Shown here in pieces: positions 1 to 9,590 of a stretch of DNA of 64,000 bases. The position numbers were made by a program, and so were the translations under genes. The notes beneath the pieces were generated by a model. The model searched no databases and was not told the origin of the DNA. It saw nothing but the letters and a program-made list of their open reading frames with translations. Source of the stretch: JAIBJN01 sp963775395 (lineage in GTDB: Bacteria; Actinomycetota; Thermoleophilia; Gaiellales; Gaiellaceae); assembly GCA_963775395.1 (NCBI GenBank), contig CAVZIX010000002.1, positions 1-64,000 on the forward strand, given 5' to 3'. Numbering within the stretch: the stretch's first letter is position 1; every line of letters starts with the position of its first letter.

Positions 1-846
1 GTCTACGGCATCCTGCAGCTGATCAACTTCGCGCACGGGGACGTGTTCGCGCTCTCCGGACTCGTGGCGAGCTCGATCATGATCGACGTGCTCAACCTGA
101 GCGCGGACGAGGCAGTTGTGGTCGTGATCGGCGGCCTGATCGCGACACTCGTCATGACGATGGGCTTCGGCTCCGCGATCAACGTCTCGATCGAGTTCCT
201 CGGCTACCGCAGGCTGAGAAGCCAGCCGCGTCTGACGATGCTGATCAGCGCGGTCGGCATGTCGTTCATCGTGCAGAACATCTCGCTGATCATCTACGAC
301 GTGAACTACCGAAGCGCGCCTTCGCTGATCCCCTCGTCGTCGGTCTTCTCGATCGGCGACGTCTCGATCGCATGGAACAAGCTCACGGTCATCCTCGTGA
401 CGATTCCGGTGCTCCTCATCCTCACCTGGCTGGTCAAGTCGACCAAGCAGGGGAAGGCGATGCGCGCGACGGCCCAGGACCAGGACGCCGCGGCCATGAT
501 GGGGATCAACGTCAACCGGACGATCTCGTTCACGTTCCTGCTGGCAGGTGCCCTTGCCGGCGTGGCCGGCGTCCTGTACCTGCTCCAGTTCCAGATGCGT
601 TACGACACGGGCTTCGAGCTCGGCCTGATCGCCTTCACCGCCGCCGTGCTCGGCGGGATCGGCAACCTCTTGGGCGCCACGCTCGGCGGCCTGATTATCG
701 GTTTCATCCAGGCCTTCAACGAGGGCCTCTCCATCTGGGTGCTCGGGAGCGACTGGACGCGCTCGATGGTCTTCGGGATCTTGATCGCCATCCTCGTCTT
801 CCGTCCCGAAGGGCTTCTCGGCGAGCGGACGCCGGAGGGGGCCTGA
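1..846 (+). CDS. livH: LivH-type branched-chain amino acid ABC transporter permease (5' end cut off)
   Basis: This is an inner-membrane permease subunit of a high-affinity branched-chain amino acid (HAAT) importer. The reading frame is already open at base 1, so the true start lies outside the window; 281 codons are visible. The first residues, YGILQLINFAHGDVF, are the conserved N-terminal LivH signature. Several hydrophobic helices follow, and the EAA-like loop MRATAQDQDAAAMMGIN contacts the ATPases. The stop overlaps the livM start by one base (TGATG), so the genes are translationally coupled. Family assignment is firm. The substrate could be another amino acid or a urea-like amide, because LivH-type permeases are shared among such systems. 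Confidence 0.93.
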   Translation, partial: VYGILQLINFAHGDVFALSGLVASSIMIDVLNLSADEAVVVVIGGLIATLVMTMGFGSAINVSIEFLGYRRLRSQPRLTMLISAVGMSFIVQNISLIIYDVNYRSAPSLIPSSSVFSIGDVSIAWNKLTVILVTIPVLLILTWLVKSTKQGKAMRATAQDQDAAAMMGINVNRTISFTFLLAGALAGVAGVLYLLQFQMRYDTGFELGLIAFTAAVLGGIGNLLGATLGGLIIGFIQAFNEGLSIWVLGSDWTRSMVFGILIAILVFRPEGLLGERTPEGA

Positions 847-2124
847 TGGCCACCGAAGGAGCCAGCGGCCCCGGCACGCGCGACCAGGCCAAGGGCGTCA
901 AGCAGACCCTGAAGCTGGACGAAGTCGGTCGCACCTGGCGCAAGGTTCCGCGCCGCGCCCGTACCTGGATTCCAGCGCTGATCCTGCTCGCGCTCGCGGC
1001 TCTCTATCCCACGTTCTACGAGCAGGCGCTCGGCGAGATGGAGCTCCCGGTCATCCGCGAATGGCCGAGCGTGAGCACGGCCGTGATCATGATCGTCTTC
1101 ATCATGATGGCCGTCGGCCTGAACATCGTCGTCGGCTATGCGGGGCTTCTCGACCTTGGCTATGTCGCCTTCTACGCAGTTGGCGCGTACACCGCCGGCT
1201 GGCTCGCATCGGGCCACTTCCAGCAGGTGAAGATCCACATCGGGTCAGCGGGGGTCAACCCCGAGCTCCGCGGCATCCACCTCAACATGTGGATGGTGCT
1301 CCTGATCGCCGGCTGCATCACGGGGATCGCGGGCATCCTCATCGGCCTTCCGACTTTGCGGCTGCGCGGGGATTACCTGGCAATCGTGACGCTCGGGTTC
1401 GGCGAGATCATCCCGCAATTCGTCCGCAACGCGGACGATCTCGGCGGGTTCAACCTCACGGCCGGCACCTTCGGGATCAACCCGATCGACTCGCCCGGGC
1501 TTCGGGACGGGGCTGAACGACTCGCTCGGCCTCCCGGTCAGCTTCCAGCAGTCCTTCGAGAAGATCAACCTCTTCTACTACAGCGCGCTCGTCCTGCTCC
1601 TGTTCACGATCTTCTGCTCGGTGCGCCTGCGCGACTCGCGACTCGGCCGCGCCTGGATCGCGATCCGGGAGGACGAGACCGCGGCTGCCGCGATGGGCGT
1701 CCCGCTCATGAAGACGAAGACCTGGGCCTACGCGCTCGGCGCCTTCTTCGGCGGCGTCGCCGGCGCCTTCTACGCGAGCTTCAAGGGCGGCGCGTTCCCG
1801 AGCGAGTTCTTCTTCAACATCTCCGTCTTCCTGCTGTGCATGGTCATCCTGGGCGGCATGGGGAGCGTCTGGGGCGTGGTCGTCGCCGGCGCCATCCTCA
1901 CGTACCTGAACCAGGAGGGCCTCGCGAACATCGGCAGCTACCTGAACCGGGAGACGCCGCTCGACTTCGAGGTCGCCAAGTACCAGTTCGGGATCTACGG
2001 CGTCATCATCGTGCTGATGATGCTCTTCCGTCCCGTCGGGCTGATACCCGAGAGCCGGCGCAAGCGTGAGATCGAGGAGCTCGGGCCGGAGACCGAGACC
2101 CTCTACGGAGACAGGCACGCCTGA
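846..2124 (+). CDS. livM: LivM-type branched-chain amino acid ABC transporter permease, interrupted by a +1 frameshift
   Basis: This is the second HAAT permease subunit, partner of LivH. The first part reads in one frame through the conserved LDLGYVAFYAVGAYTAG and LRGDYLAIVTLGFGEI segments to about base 1499. The rest (GLNDSLGLPVSFQQSFEK, then RLGRAWIAIREDETAA and the final helices) reads one frame later. Removing one base near 1500 gives an uninterrupted protein of about 425 residues, ending two residues after a TLYGDR stretch. Both halves are fully conserved, so a consensus error is more likely than a pseudogene. It overlaps livH and livG by one base each. A charged, non-hydrophobic N-terminus of about 50 residues precedes the first helix. 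Confidence 0.88.
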
Positions 2125-2915
2125 TGGCCGACGAGATCCTGATCGCACAGAGCGTTCGCAAGGAGTTCGGCGGCCTGGTCGCCGTCAACGACGTCGAGTT
2201 CGCCATCCCGCAGGGCTCCATCGTCAGCCTGATCGGGCCGAACGGCGCGGGCAAGACGACGTTCTTCAACATGCTCACCGGCGTGTACAAGCCGACCGCC
2301 GGCGCGATCATCTTCGACGGCAAGGACGTGACGGGCCAGCCTCCTCATGTGATCACCAAGCTCGGCGTCGGGCGGACGTTCCAGAACATCAGGCTCTTCC
2401 AGTACATGACCTCGCTCGAGAACGTCCTCGTGGGGATGCACCACCGGCTCAAGGGCGGGATCCTCGGCTCGATCTTCGGCATGCCAAGGGTGCGGCGCGA
2501 GGAGAGGGAGGCCGAGCAGACGGCTCGCGAACTGCTCGCCTTCTGCGGGCTGAAGAACCGCGACGACTCGCTCGCGCGCAACCTGCCGTACGGCGATCAG
2601 CGCCGGCTCGAGGTGGCGAGGGCGCTCGCGACGAACCCGAAGCTGCTGCTCCTGGACGAGCCGACCGCCGGCATGAACCCGCAGGAGACGGCCACCTTCA
2701 CGGGCTTCGTCTCGAAGCTGCGGGAGGAGCAGGACCTCACCGTCCTTCTCATCGAGCACGACATGAAGGTCGTCATGGGCATCTCGGACCGGGTGACCGT
2801 CCTCGACTACGGCGAGAAGATCGCCGAAGGCCTCCCGGGCGAGATCCAGAAGGACGAGCGCGTCGTCGAGGCCTATCTCGGCAAGGCGGCCACCGCCGCG
2901 GGAGGAACGGGATGA
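2124..2915 (+). CDS. livG: LivG-type ABC transporter ATP-binding protein
   Basis: This is one of the two cytoplasmic ATPases energising the LivHM permease. Walker A is GPNGAGKTT near residue 38. Walker B is LLLLDEPTAGMNP, and the H-loop is LLIEHDMKVV. The signature region is the degenerate form typical of LivG (NLPYGDQRRLEVARAL), and GRTFQNIRLF forms the Q-loop. At 263 residues it has normal LivG length. Its start overlaps the livM stop (TGATG) and its end overlaps the livF start (ATGA), so the four genes form one tightly coupled operon. No periplasmic binding-protein gene is visible in the window; it probably lies upstream. Confidence 0.96.
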   Translation: MADEILIAQSVRKEFGGLVAVNDVEFAIPQGSIVSLIGPNGAGKTTFFNMLTGVYKPTAGAIIFDGKDVTGQPPHVITKLGVGRTFQNIRLFQYMTSLENVLVGMHHRLKGGILGSIFGMPRVRREEREAEQTARELLAFCGLKNRDDSLARNLPYGDQRRLEVARALATNPKLLLLDEPTAGMNPQETATFTGFVSKLREEQDLTVLLIEHDMKVVMGISDRVTVLDYGEKIAEGLPGEIQKDERVVEAYLGKAATAAGGTG

Positions 2916-3733
2916 GCGAGCACACGCCCGAGCAGCCCACGCAGCCCGAGGCGCCGGCGACGCCGCCGGCGGCCGCCGAGCCCGCAACCGCTCCGGCCGC
3001 ACAGGCCGCACGCGGGAACGGCGCGATCCTCGAGGTCAACGACATCCACACGTACTACGGGTCGATCCACGCGCTCAAGGGCATCTCGCTCGAGGTGCGC
3101 CAGGGCGAGATCGTGACCCTGATCGGCGCGAACGGCGCCGGCAAGTCGACGACGCTGCGCTCGATCAACGGGCTCAACCGCCCGCGGAAAGGGACGATCC
3201 GCTTCCAGGGCAAGGACATCACGAGCGAGGCTCCGCACAACATCGTCGGGATGGGCATCGCCCAGTCCCCGGAGGGCCGCAAGCTCTTCCCGTACATGAG
3301 CGTGCTGGAGAACCTCGAGATGGGGGCGTTCCAGCGGACGGACCGCGCGGGGATCAGGGAAGACCTCGACCGCGTGTACCACCTCTTCCCACGCCTGAAC
3401 GAGCGCAAGACCCAGAGGGCCGGGACACTCTCGGGCGGCGAGCAGCAGATGGTCGCCATGGGCCGCGCGCTGATGGCGCGTCCCAAGCTCCTCATGCTCG
3501 ACGAGCCGTCGATGGGCCTCGCCCCGATCTTCGTCGAGAAGATCTTCGAGATCGTCGTCGAGATCAACCAGCAGGGCACGCCGATCCTGCTCGTCGAGCA
3601 GAACGCCCTCATGGCGCTCGACGTCGCGAAGCGCGGCTACGTCATGGAGACGGGCCACATCGCGCTCACCGACGAGGCCAAGGCGCTTGCGAGGAACGAG
3701 CAGGTCCGCAAGGCCTATCTCGGCGAAACCTAG
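2912..3733 (+). CDS. livF: LivF-type ABC transporter ATP-binding protein with Pro/Ala-rich N-terminal extension
   Basis: This is the second ATPase of the branched-chain amino acid importer. Walker A is GANGAGKST, the signature is LSGGEQQMVAMGRAL and Walker B is LLMLDEPSMGLAP, followed by the switch LLVEQNALMAL. The protein is about 273 residues. The first 35 or so are a low-complexity Pro/Ala/Glu stretch absent from typical LivF proteins. If that tail is not translated, a start nearer the ILEVNDIHTYYG segment would be the alternative. The ATG overlaps the livG stop by four bases, which favours the upstream start. It is the last gene of the operon. Confidence 0.93.
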   Translation: MSEHTPEQPTQPEAPATPPAAAEPATAPAAQAARGNGAILEVNDIHTYYGSIHALKGISLEVRQGEIVTLIGANGAGKSTTLRSINGLNRPRKGTIRFQGKDITSEAPHNIVGMGIAQSPEGRKLFPYMSVLENLEMGAFQRTDRAGIREDLDRVYHLFPRLNERKTQRAGTLSGGEQQMVAMGRALMARPKLLMLDEPSMGLAPIFVEKIFEIVVEINQQGTPILLVEQNALMALDVAKRGYVMETGHIALTDEAKALARNEQVRKAYLGET

Positions 3734-3752
3734 CGCCGCGCTCCCGTCTGCT

Positions 3753-3769
3753 CCCGGGGCCACCCCGGG
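3753..3769 (+). terminator. Hairpin downstream of livF
   Basis: A perfect 7-bp GC stem (CCCGGGG / CCCCGGG) with a 3-nt loop lies 20 bases after the livF stop. No T-run follows, so it is only a weak candidate terminator. Confidence 0.35.
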
Positions 3770-3863
3770 CCACCACCCGCTTTGAACGCTAGCGCCGCAA
3801 AGCGCAGCCGTGGCGCGCGGATCGTGTCGAAAGTGTGAAAGCGGTCACGGCGGCGCCGCGGAC

Positions 3864-3869
3864 TAGACT
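3864..3869 (+). promoter_or_regulatory. -10 element TAGACT for polA
   Basis: TAGACT ends 11 bases before the ATG at 3880. The predicted transcription start falls 4 nt before the codon, giving a near-leaderless mRNA like many others in this window. Confidence 0.5.
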
Positions 3870-3879
3870 CGACAGGGAG

Positions 3880-6448
3880 ATGCCGAAGACCCTGACCGGC
3901 GCCGAGCTGCAGCTCGACGACGCCCCTGCGCGCGGGGCCGAGCTCTTCCTCGTCGACGGGAACAACCTCGCCTACCGCGCGTTCTTCGCGCTCCCCGAGG
4001 AGCTGGCGACGACCGAGGGCTTTCCCACGAACGCCCTCCTCGGGTTCACCAACATGCTCTTCAAGCTGCTCTCGGACTACCGGCCGCGGGGCGTCGCGGT
4101 CGCGTGGGACACGAGCCCGGTGCACCGGAAGGAGCTCGACGCCGAGTACAAGGTCGACCGGCGGCCGATGCCCGACCTCCTGCGCGAGCAGTTCTCGCAC
4201 TTCCGTCCGATCGTGGAGGCCTTCGGCTACCAGAACCTCGAGTTCGAGGGCTGGGAGGCGGACGACGTCATCGCCACGCTCGCCTCGCGCGCCGACGAGG
4301 CGGGGGTGAAGACGTGCGTCGTCTCCACCGACCGCGACGCGTTCCAGCTCTGCACCGAGAACGTCTGCCTGATGATGACCCCGCGCGGCGTCGCCGACGT
4401 GCACGTGTACACGCCGGAGCGCGTCTTCGCCCGCTACGGCGTCACGCCGGAGCAGGTGCCCGACTTCATCGGGCTCAAGGGCGACACGTCCGACAACATC
4501 CCCGGCGTTCCCGGCATCGGCGACAAGACCGCCGGCCAGCTCATCGCGCAGTACGGCTCGCTGGAGGGCGTGCTCGAGCACGTGGACGAGCTCTCGCCCG
4601 CCCGTGCGAAGAACCTCCGCGAGCACGCCGACCAGGCGCGCGGGTCGAAGGTGCTCGCCACGATGCGCCGCGACCTGCCGCTGGAGGTCGACCCGGCCCA
4701 GCTCGTGCTCTCGCCGCCCGACCGCTCCCAGCTGAAGGAGATCTTCCGCCGCTTCGAGTTCCGGAACCTGCTCGGCCGCGTCGACGAGCTCGACGAGGCG
4801 ATCCCGGCGGCGCCGGTCGAGGTGACCGGCGTCGAGGTGCCGTGGGTCGAGGGCGAGCTGCCGACCGGCCCTGGGCCGGCCGCGATCCAGGTCGCACGAC
4901 GGGCGCTTCGCGCTCGCGCGCGAGGGGGAGGCGGTGGTCGTCGGCGCGTGGTCCCCCGAGAGCGCCAAGCGCCTGCGCGACACTGCGCTGATCGTCCACG
5001 ACGCCAAGGCCGCGCGGCTCGAGGCCACTGACGACACGCTGCTCATGGCGTACCTGATCGAGCCCGGCCGCTCGACGTACGTCCTCGACGACCTGGCGGC
5101 GGAGTACGGCGTCGAGCTCGTCCCCGAGCCGGCGACCGACGAGGAGACCGCCGCGCTCGTCCGCCAGGCGGCGGCGACGCTTCGGCTCGAGCCCCAGCTC
5201 CGGGCCCGGATCGCCGAGCGCGGGCTGGATCCGCTCTACCGCGAGGTCGAGCTCCCGCTCACGGCCGTCCTCGCGGCGATGGAGGACGTCGGCGTGCGCA
5301 TCGACACCTATCGCATGGGCGAGATCACGGCGCGCCTCGCCGACCGCATCGAGGAGCTCGAGGCCCGCGCGCACGAGCTGGCGGGCGAGGAGTTCATGCT
5401 GGGCTCGACGCAGCAGGTCGCCCGCATCCTCTTCGAGAAGCTCGGGCTCACCGCGGGGCGCAAGGGGAAGACCGGCTACTCGACGGACGCGCGCGTGCTG
5501 CGCGCGATCCGCGGCGACCACGAGATCGTCCCCGTGCTCGAGGAGTGGCGCGAGTACTCGAAGCTCCTGAACACCTACCTCGGGCCCCTGCCGAGCCTGA
5601 TCTCGGCCGAGGACGGGCGCCTGCACACGAGCATCAACCAGGCGGTCGCCTCCACGGGCCGCCTCTCGACGTCGAGCCCGAACCTCCAGGCGATCCCCAT
5701 CCGCACGGAGCTGGGGAGGGAGATCCGGAGCGCGTTCGTCGCCGAGCCGGGCTTCCGGCTGCTCTCGGCCGACTACTCGCAGGTCGAGCTGCGCATCCTC
5801 GCGCACGTCTCGGGCGAGCCGAAGCTCAGGGAGGCGTTCGCGCGCGGCGAGGACATCCACGCAGCGACGGCCGCGGAGGTGCTCGGGAAGGAGCGCTCCG
5901 AGCTGACGAAGGACGAGCGCAACGTGGCCAAGATGGTCAACTTCGGGATCATCTACGGGATCTCCGCGTTCGGGCTCTCCGAGAACCTCGACATCCCGCG
6001 CGAGGAGGCGCAGACCTACATCGACACCTACCTCGCACGCTTCCCGCACGTCCAGGACTTCATCCAGCGCACGATCGAGCAGGCCGAGCGCGACGGGCAC
6101 GCGACGACGCTCTTCGGGCGCCGGCGGCCCGTGCCCGAGCTCAAGGCCCGCAACCGCCAGACCCGTGGGTTCGGGGAGCGCCTCGCGGTCAACTTCGTCA
6201 TGCAGGGAACCGCGGCCGACGTGATCAAGGCGGCGATGGTCGCCATCCACCGTCGCCTGCGCGACGAGGGGCGGGCCGCGCGGCTCGTCCTCCAGGTGCA
6301 CGACGAGCTCCTGGTCGAGGTGCCCGAGGTCGAGACCTCGGCCGTCCGCGACCTCGTGCGGGAGGAGATGTGCGGCGCCTACCCGCTCGACCCGCCGCTC
6401 GCCGTCGACGTCGGCGTCGGCGACGACTGGAACGAAGCGAAGTCCTAG
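3880..6448 (+). CDS. polA: DNA polymerase I, interrupted by a +1 frameshift
   Basis: Repair and gap-filling polymerase of about 855 residues once one extra base near 4893-4898 is removed. The N-terminal 5'-nuclease domain carries LFLVDGNNLAYRAFF, GWEADDVIATLA, VSTDRDAFQL and GLKGDTSDNIPGVPGIGDKT. The middle 3'-5' exonuclease-like domain seems to lack the DxE motif, so proofreading is probably absent. The polymerase domain has motif A (DYSQVELRILAH), motif B (RNVAKMVNFGIIYG) and motif C (QVHDELLVEV). The break falls in the poorly conserved linker before the exonuclease-like domain; each side is otherwise intact. I chose ATG 3880 because it sits just behind TAGACT; GTG 3835 is a possible alternative. 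A frame break in polA most likely reflects a consensus error. Confidence 0.92.
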
Positions 6449-6454
6449 GCGACG

Positions 6455-7457
6455 CTAGCCGCGGCGCCAGGCGATCTGGACGGCGCCGACCGGCCAGACG
6501 ACGGGCTCGGCGCCCGACACGAGGTCATAGAAGGTCAGGTCGGTCGCTCCGCCGATCGCGATCCAGTCGCCGTTGGGCGACCAGGCGGCGACGTGGCCCG
6601 GGAAGATCGCGCCGTTCGGGCCGAGGCGCGAGCAGCCCACGTCGAGGATCCTGATCCGATCGCCGGCGCGGAACGCCGCGGAGCAGTTGTCCGGCGAGAG
6701 GACGGGCAAGCGGCCGTGAAAGCGCTCCTGGAGGTCGAGGGCGTCCGTGAGGCGGCCGTCGGCGTAGCGCTCGATCCGGCGCCCTTCGACGACGACCGCG
6801 AGCGAGCCGTCGTTCCCGTAGTCGACCTTCGTGATGGTTCCCGACGCCTGCAGGCCCGGGCGGTCCTCGACGAACAGGCGGTCGCCCCGCGCGTAGACGA
6901 CCTCGCCCTCCGGGGTGTAGGCGCTCGGGCAGTCGGGGAGCGTGCGCCGGCGGGCGCCGAGCTCGAGATCGAAGCCGATCCGCTGGCGGTTGCACCAGGC
7001 CGCGCGCTGGCCGTCCTCGCTCCAGACGAGCGCCCCGAAGAGCGCCGCTCCGCCCCCGAGCTCCCGGTTGGAACGCGAGAGATCAAGGAAGCGGAACGGA
7101 ACGGCGTCGCCCTGCGCCTCTCCGACCCCCACGGCGACCTTCGCGGTCACGGGCGCGCCCCAGAGCTCGCACGTGGAGGCCCGGACGACCCGGAGAAACT
7201 CGAGGCCGGTCGGCAGGTCGACCTCGCGGACCGGGCACGCTCCGACCTCGGTGAACACGAAGTCGCCGCCGGCTCCGGGCACCGCGGGAAACCGTTGCGG
7301 CCCCTCGTCGTCCTGTGTCGAGGTTGTCGCGGGCGCCGTCGTCGTGGGCCGGGCCTCGCGGGGCTCCGAGGTGCGCGGTTTCCCGCAGGGCATCGGCCAC
7401 GGCGAACCCGCCCACGAGCAGGACAGCGGCGAGGATGAGGAGGTCGCGGCCTTTCAC
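6455..7457 (-). CDS. Membrane-anchored protein with beta-propeller-like C-terminus, interrupted by a +1 frameshift
   Basis: The GTG at 7457 opens a frame encoding an N-terminal signal anchor (MKGRDLLILAAVLLVGGF). The bulk of the protein reads in another frame. Removing one base in the GGGAAACC run near 7380 joins them into about 333 residues. After a Thr/Pro-rich linker (PTTTAPATTST) the extracytoplasmic part contains repeated short segments such as VWSEDGQRAAW, YGNDGSLAVV, VLSPDNCSAAF and AWSPNGDWIAI. These resemble TolB/WD-type beta-propeller blades. Paired cysteines could form disulfides outside the cell. The function is unknown. The gene is divergent from rpsA and shares its promoter region; its 3' end faces polA with only six bases between. 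Confidence 0.72.
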
Positions 7458-7466
7458 GAGACCCTG

Positions 7467-7474
7467 GCTATAAT
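7467..7474. promoter_or_regulatory. Overlapping divergent -10 elements
   Basis: On the plus strand TATAAT (7469-7474) precedes rpsA (ATG 7487). On the minus strand TATAGC (7472 to 7467) precedes the GTG at 7457 by 9 bases. The two -10 boxes share four base pairs, so polymerase can presumably occupy only one orientation at a time. Confidence 0.6.
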
Positions 7475-7486
7475 GCGCGATCCCGC

Positions 7487-9004
7487 ATGGTTTCGAACGA
7501 CACGACTACCGAAGCAGAAATCCCGAAGACAGACGATGACGTCTGGACGACCGGTCCGGACGGCGAGCTGATCCCAGACTACGACGCGACGTTCCCCGTC
7601 ATCAACGAGGGGGAGGTCGTGCGGGGCAAGGTCGTCCGCGTCGACAAGGACGAGGTCCTCGTCGACATCGGCTACAAGTCCGAAGGCGTCATCCCCGTCT
7701 CGGAGCTCTCGATCCGCCGCTCGGTCAACCCGGCCGACGAGGTCAACCTCGGCGACGAGATCGACGCGCTCGTGATGACGAAGGAGGACGCCGAGGGGCG
7801 CCTCATCCTCTCGAAGAAGCGGGCGCGCTTCGAGATGGCCTGGAAGCGCATCGAGGGCGCCGCCGAGAGCGGCGAGCCCGTCGAGGGCACGGTCATCGAG
7901 GTGGTCAAGGGCGGGCTGATCCTCGACCTGGGCGTGCGCGGCTTCCTGCCGGCGTCCCTCGTCGACATCCGCCGCGTCCAGGACCTGGACGAGTTCATGT
8001 CGCAGACGCTGCGCTGCAAGGTGATCGAGCTCAACCGCAGCCGCAACAACGTCGTCCTCTCCCGGCGCGCGGTGCTCGAGGAGGAGCGGCGCGAGATGCG
8101 GCAGGCCATCCTCGACCGGCTCTCGCCCGGCGACGTCGTCGAGGGCACGATCTCCAACATCGTCGACTTCGGCGCGTTCGTCGACCTCGAGGGCATCGAC
8201 GGCCTCATCCACATCTCCGAGCTCTCGTGGAGCCATGTGAACCACCCGTCCGAGCTCCTCGAGATCGGGCAGGAGGTGCGGGTCAAGGTGCTCGACATCG
8301 ACCGCGACCGCCAGCGGATCTCGCTCGGGCTCAAGCAGACACAGTCGGATCCCTGGCAGCAGGTGATCGACGCGTACGAGCAGGGGGACGTCGTCGAGGG
8401 CCGCGTCACGAAGGTGGTCACCTTCGGCGCGTTCGTCGAGGTCGTCCCCGGCGTCGAAGGGCTCGTGCACATCTCCGAGCTGGCGGCGCACCACGTCGAG
8501 AACCCCCGCGAGATCGTCCAGCAGGGCGAGACCGTCAGGGCGAAGATCATCGAGATGGACGCCGAGCGCCGGCGCCTCTCGCTCTCGCTCAAGCGCGTCG
8601 AGGAGGGCGAGTCGTCCCGGCCGGCGATCGGCGACGAGACGGCGCCCGACCTGGGGCTCTCCGAGGAGGTCTTCACGGAGCAACCGGCCGCCGAGGGCGA
8701 GCCGGGCGCGGAGCCCGTCTCCGAGGCGGAGGCCGTCGGCGTGCCCGAGGACGAGGTCGTCGAGGAGGCCCCGCCTGCGCCTGAGGAGCCGGTGGCCGAG
8801 GTTGCCGAGGAGGCCCCGCCCGCGCCCGAGGAGCCTGTGGCCGAGGTTGCCGAGGAGGCCCCGCCCGCTGCCGAGGGCGAGGAGCAGGCCGTGCTCGGCG
8901 ATCAGCCCGAGCTCGAGCACGGGCCGACGGAGACCGACGAGGCTCCTGCCGACGATGCCGTCGCCGAAGGCGACGCCGCCCCGACTGAGGACGACGAGCA
9001 GTAG
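7487..9004 (+). CDS. rpsA: 30S ribosomal protein S1
   Basis: RNA-binding ribosomal protein that docks mRNA on the 30S subunit. It has four S1 (OB-fold) domains at roughly residues 35-105, 122-190, 208-278 and 293-365; the last two carry the canonical VDFGAFVDL and VTFGAFVEV strands. The remaining 130 residues are an acidic Pro/Ala/Glu tail containing a 15-residue tandem repeat (EEAPPAPEEPVAEVA) encoded by a 45-bp DNA repeat. At 505 residues the length fits actinobacterial S1. The start ATG follows TATAAT by 12 bases. coaE begins 10 bases after the stop, an adjacency seen in other actinobacteria. Confidence 0.96.
   Translation: MVSNDTTTEAEIPKTDDDVWTTGPDGELIPDYDATFPVINEGEVVRGKVVRVDKDEVLVDIGYKSEGVIPVSELSIRRSVNPADEVNLGDEIDALVMTKEDAEGRLILSKKRARFEMAWKRIEGAAESGEPVEGTVIEVVKGGLILDLGVRGFLPASLVDIRRVQDLDEFMSQTLRCKVIELNRSRNNVVLSRRAVLEEERREMRQAILDRLSPGDVVEGTISNIVDFGAFVDLEGIDGLIHISELSWSHVNHPSELLEIGQEVRVKVLDIDRDRQRISLGLKQTQSDPWQQVIDAYEQGDVVEGRVTKVVTFGAFVEVVPGVEGLVHISELAAHHVENPREIVQQGETVRAKIIEMDAERRRLSLSLKRVEEGESSRPAIGDETAPDLGLSEEVFTEQPAAEGEPGAEPVSEAEAVGVPEDEVVEEAPPAPEEPVAEVAEEAPPAPEEPVAEVAEEAPPAAEGEEQAVLGDQPELEHGPTETDEAPADDAVAEGDAAPTEDDEQ
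8762..8869 (+). repeat. 45-bp tandem repeat in the rpsA tail (about 2.4 copies)
   Basis: Units start at 8762, 8807 and (partial) 8852. Each full unit encodes EEAPPAPEEPVAEVA. Differences between units are silent third-position changes, so the amino acid repeat appears to be maintained. The copy number may vary between strains. Confidence 0.85.
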
Positions 9005-9014
9005 CCGACGTCCC

Positions 9015-9590
9015 GTGGCGGTCGCCGTCACGGGCGGGATCGGCGCGGGCAAGTCCGAGACGCTGCGCGCCTTCGAGCGCCACGGCGCCGCGGTCATCTC
9101 GAGCGACGAGATCGTCCACCGGCTCCTGCGCGAGAACGGCGAGGTGAAGCGCGCCGTCGTCGAGCGGCTGGGCGAGCAGGTGCTGGGCGAGGACGGCGAG
9201 ATCGACCGCGGCAAGGTCGGGCGGATCGTCTTCTCCGACCCGCAGGCCCTGGCGTGGCTGGAAAGCCTGCTGCACCCGCTCGTGGTCACCCATTACCTCG
9301 GTTGGCGCGAGGAGCTGGCCGAGCAGCCAGACCCGCCCGCCGTCTGCGTGACCGAGGTTCCGCTCCTCTACGAGGTGGGAGGCGAGACGCGGTTCGACAA
9401 GGTCGTGGTCGTGACCGCGCCGGCGGACGTGCGCATCTCCCGCCGCATCGGGCCGCTCCAGGACCGCGAGCGCCGCCTGATCCCGGACGAGGAGAAGGCG
9501 CGGCGTGCGGACTTCGTGTACGTCAACGACGGGACGCTCGGCGATCTCGACCGCTTCGTGTCCGGCGTGGTCGCCACCCTGTCCGGATGA
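9015..9590 (+). CDS. coaE: Dephospho-CoA kinase
   Basis: Catalyses the last step of coenzyme A synthesis, ATP-dependent 3'-phosphorylation of dephospho-CoA in the cytoplasm. The P-loop VTGGIGAGKSE is at residues 4-14. The DEIVHRLL segment corresponds to the conserved D-ADxI-R region, and EVPLLYEVG matches the family motif (D/E)-PLL-E. At 191 residues it is of usual length. The GTG at 9015 is the only start close to the P-loop. The stop overlaps the ATG of the next gene (ATGA). panB and panC, which feed the same pathway, lie 17 kb downstream. Confidence 0.95.
   Translation: MAVAVTGGIGAGKSETLRAFERHGAAVISSDEIVHRLLRENGEVKRAVVERLGEQVLGEDGEIDRGKVGRIVFSDPQALAWLESLLHPLVVTHYLGWREELAEQPDPPAVCVTEVPLLYEVGGETRFDKVVVVTAPADVRISRRIGPLQDRERRLIPDEEKARRADFVYVNDGTLGDLDRFVSGVVATLSG

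Noticed and set aside
8762..8869. Tandem repeats as a CRISPR-like array
   Set aside because: The 45-bp units are contiguous, have no spacers and encode a 15-residue repeat within rpsA.
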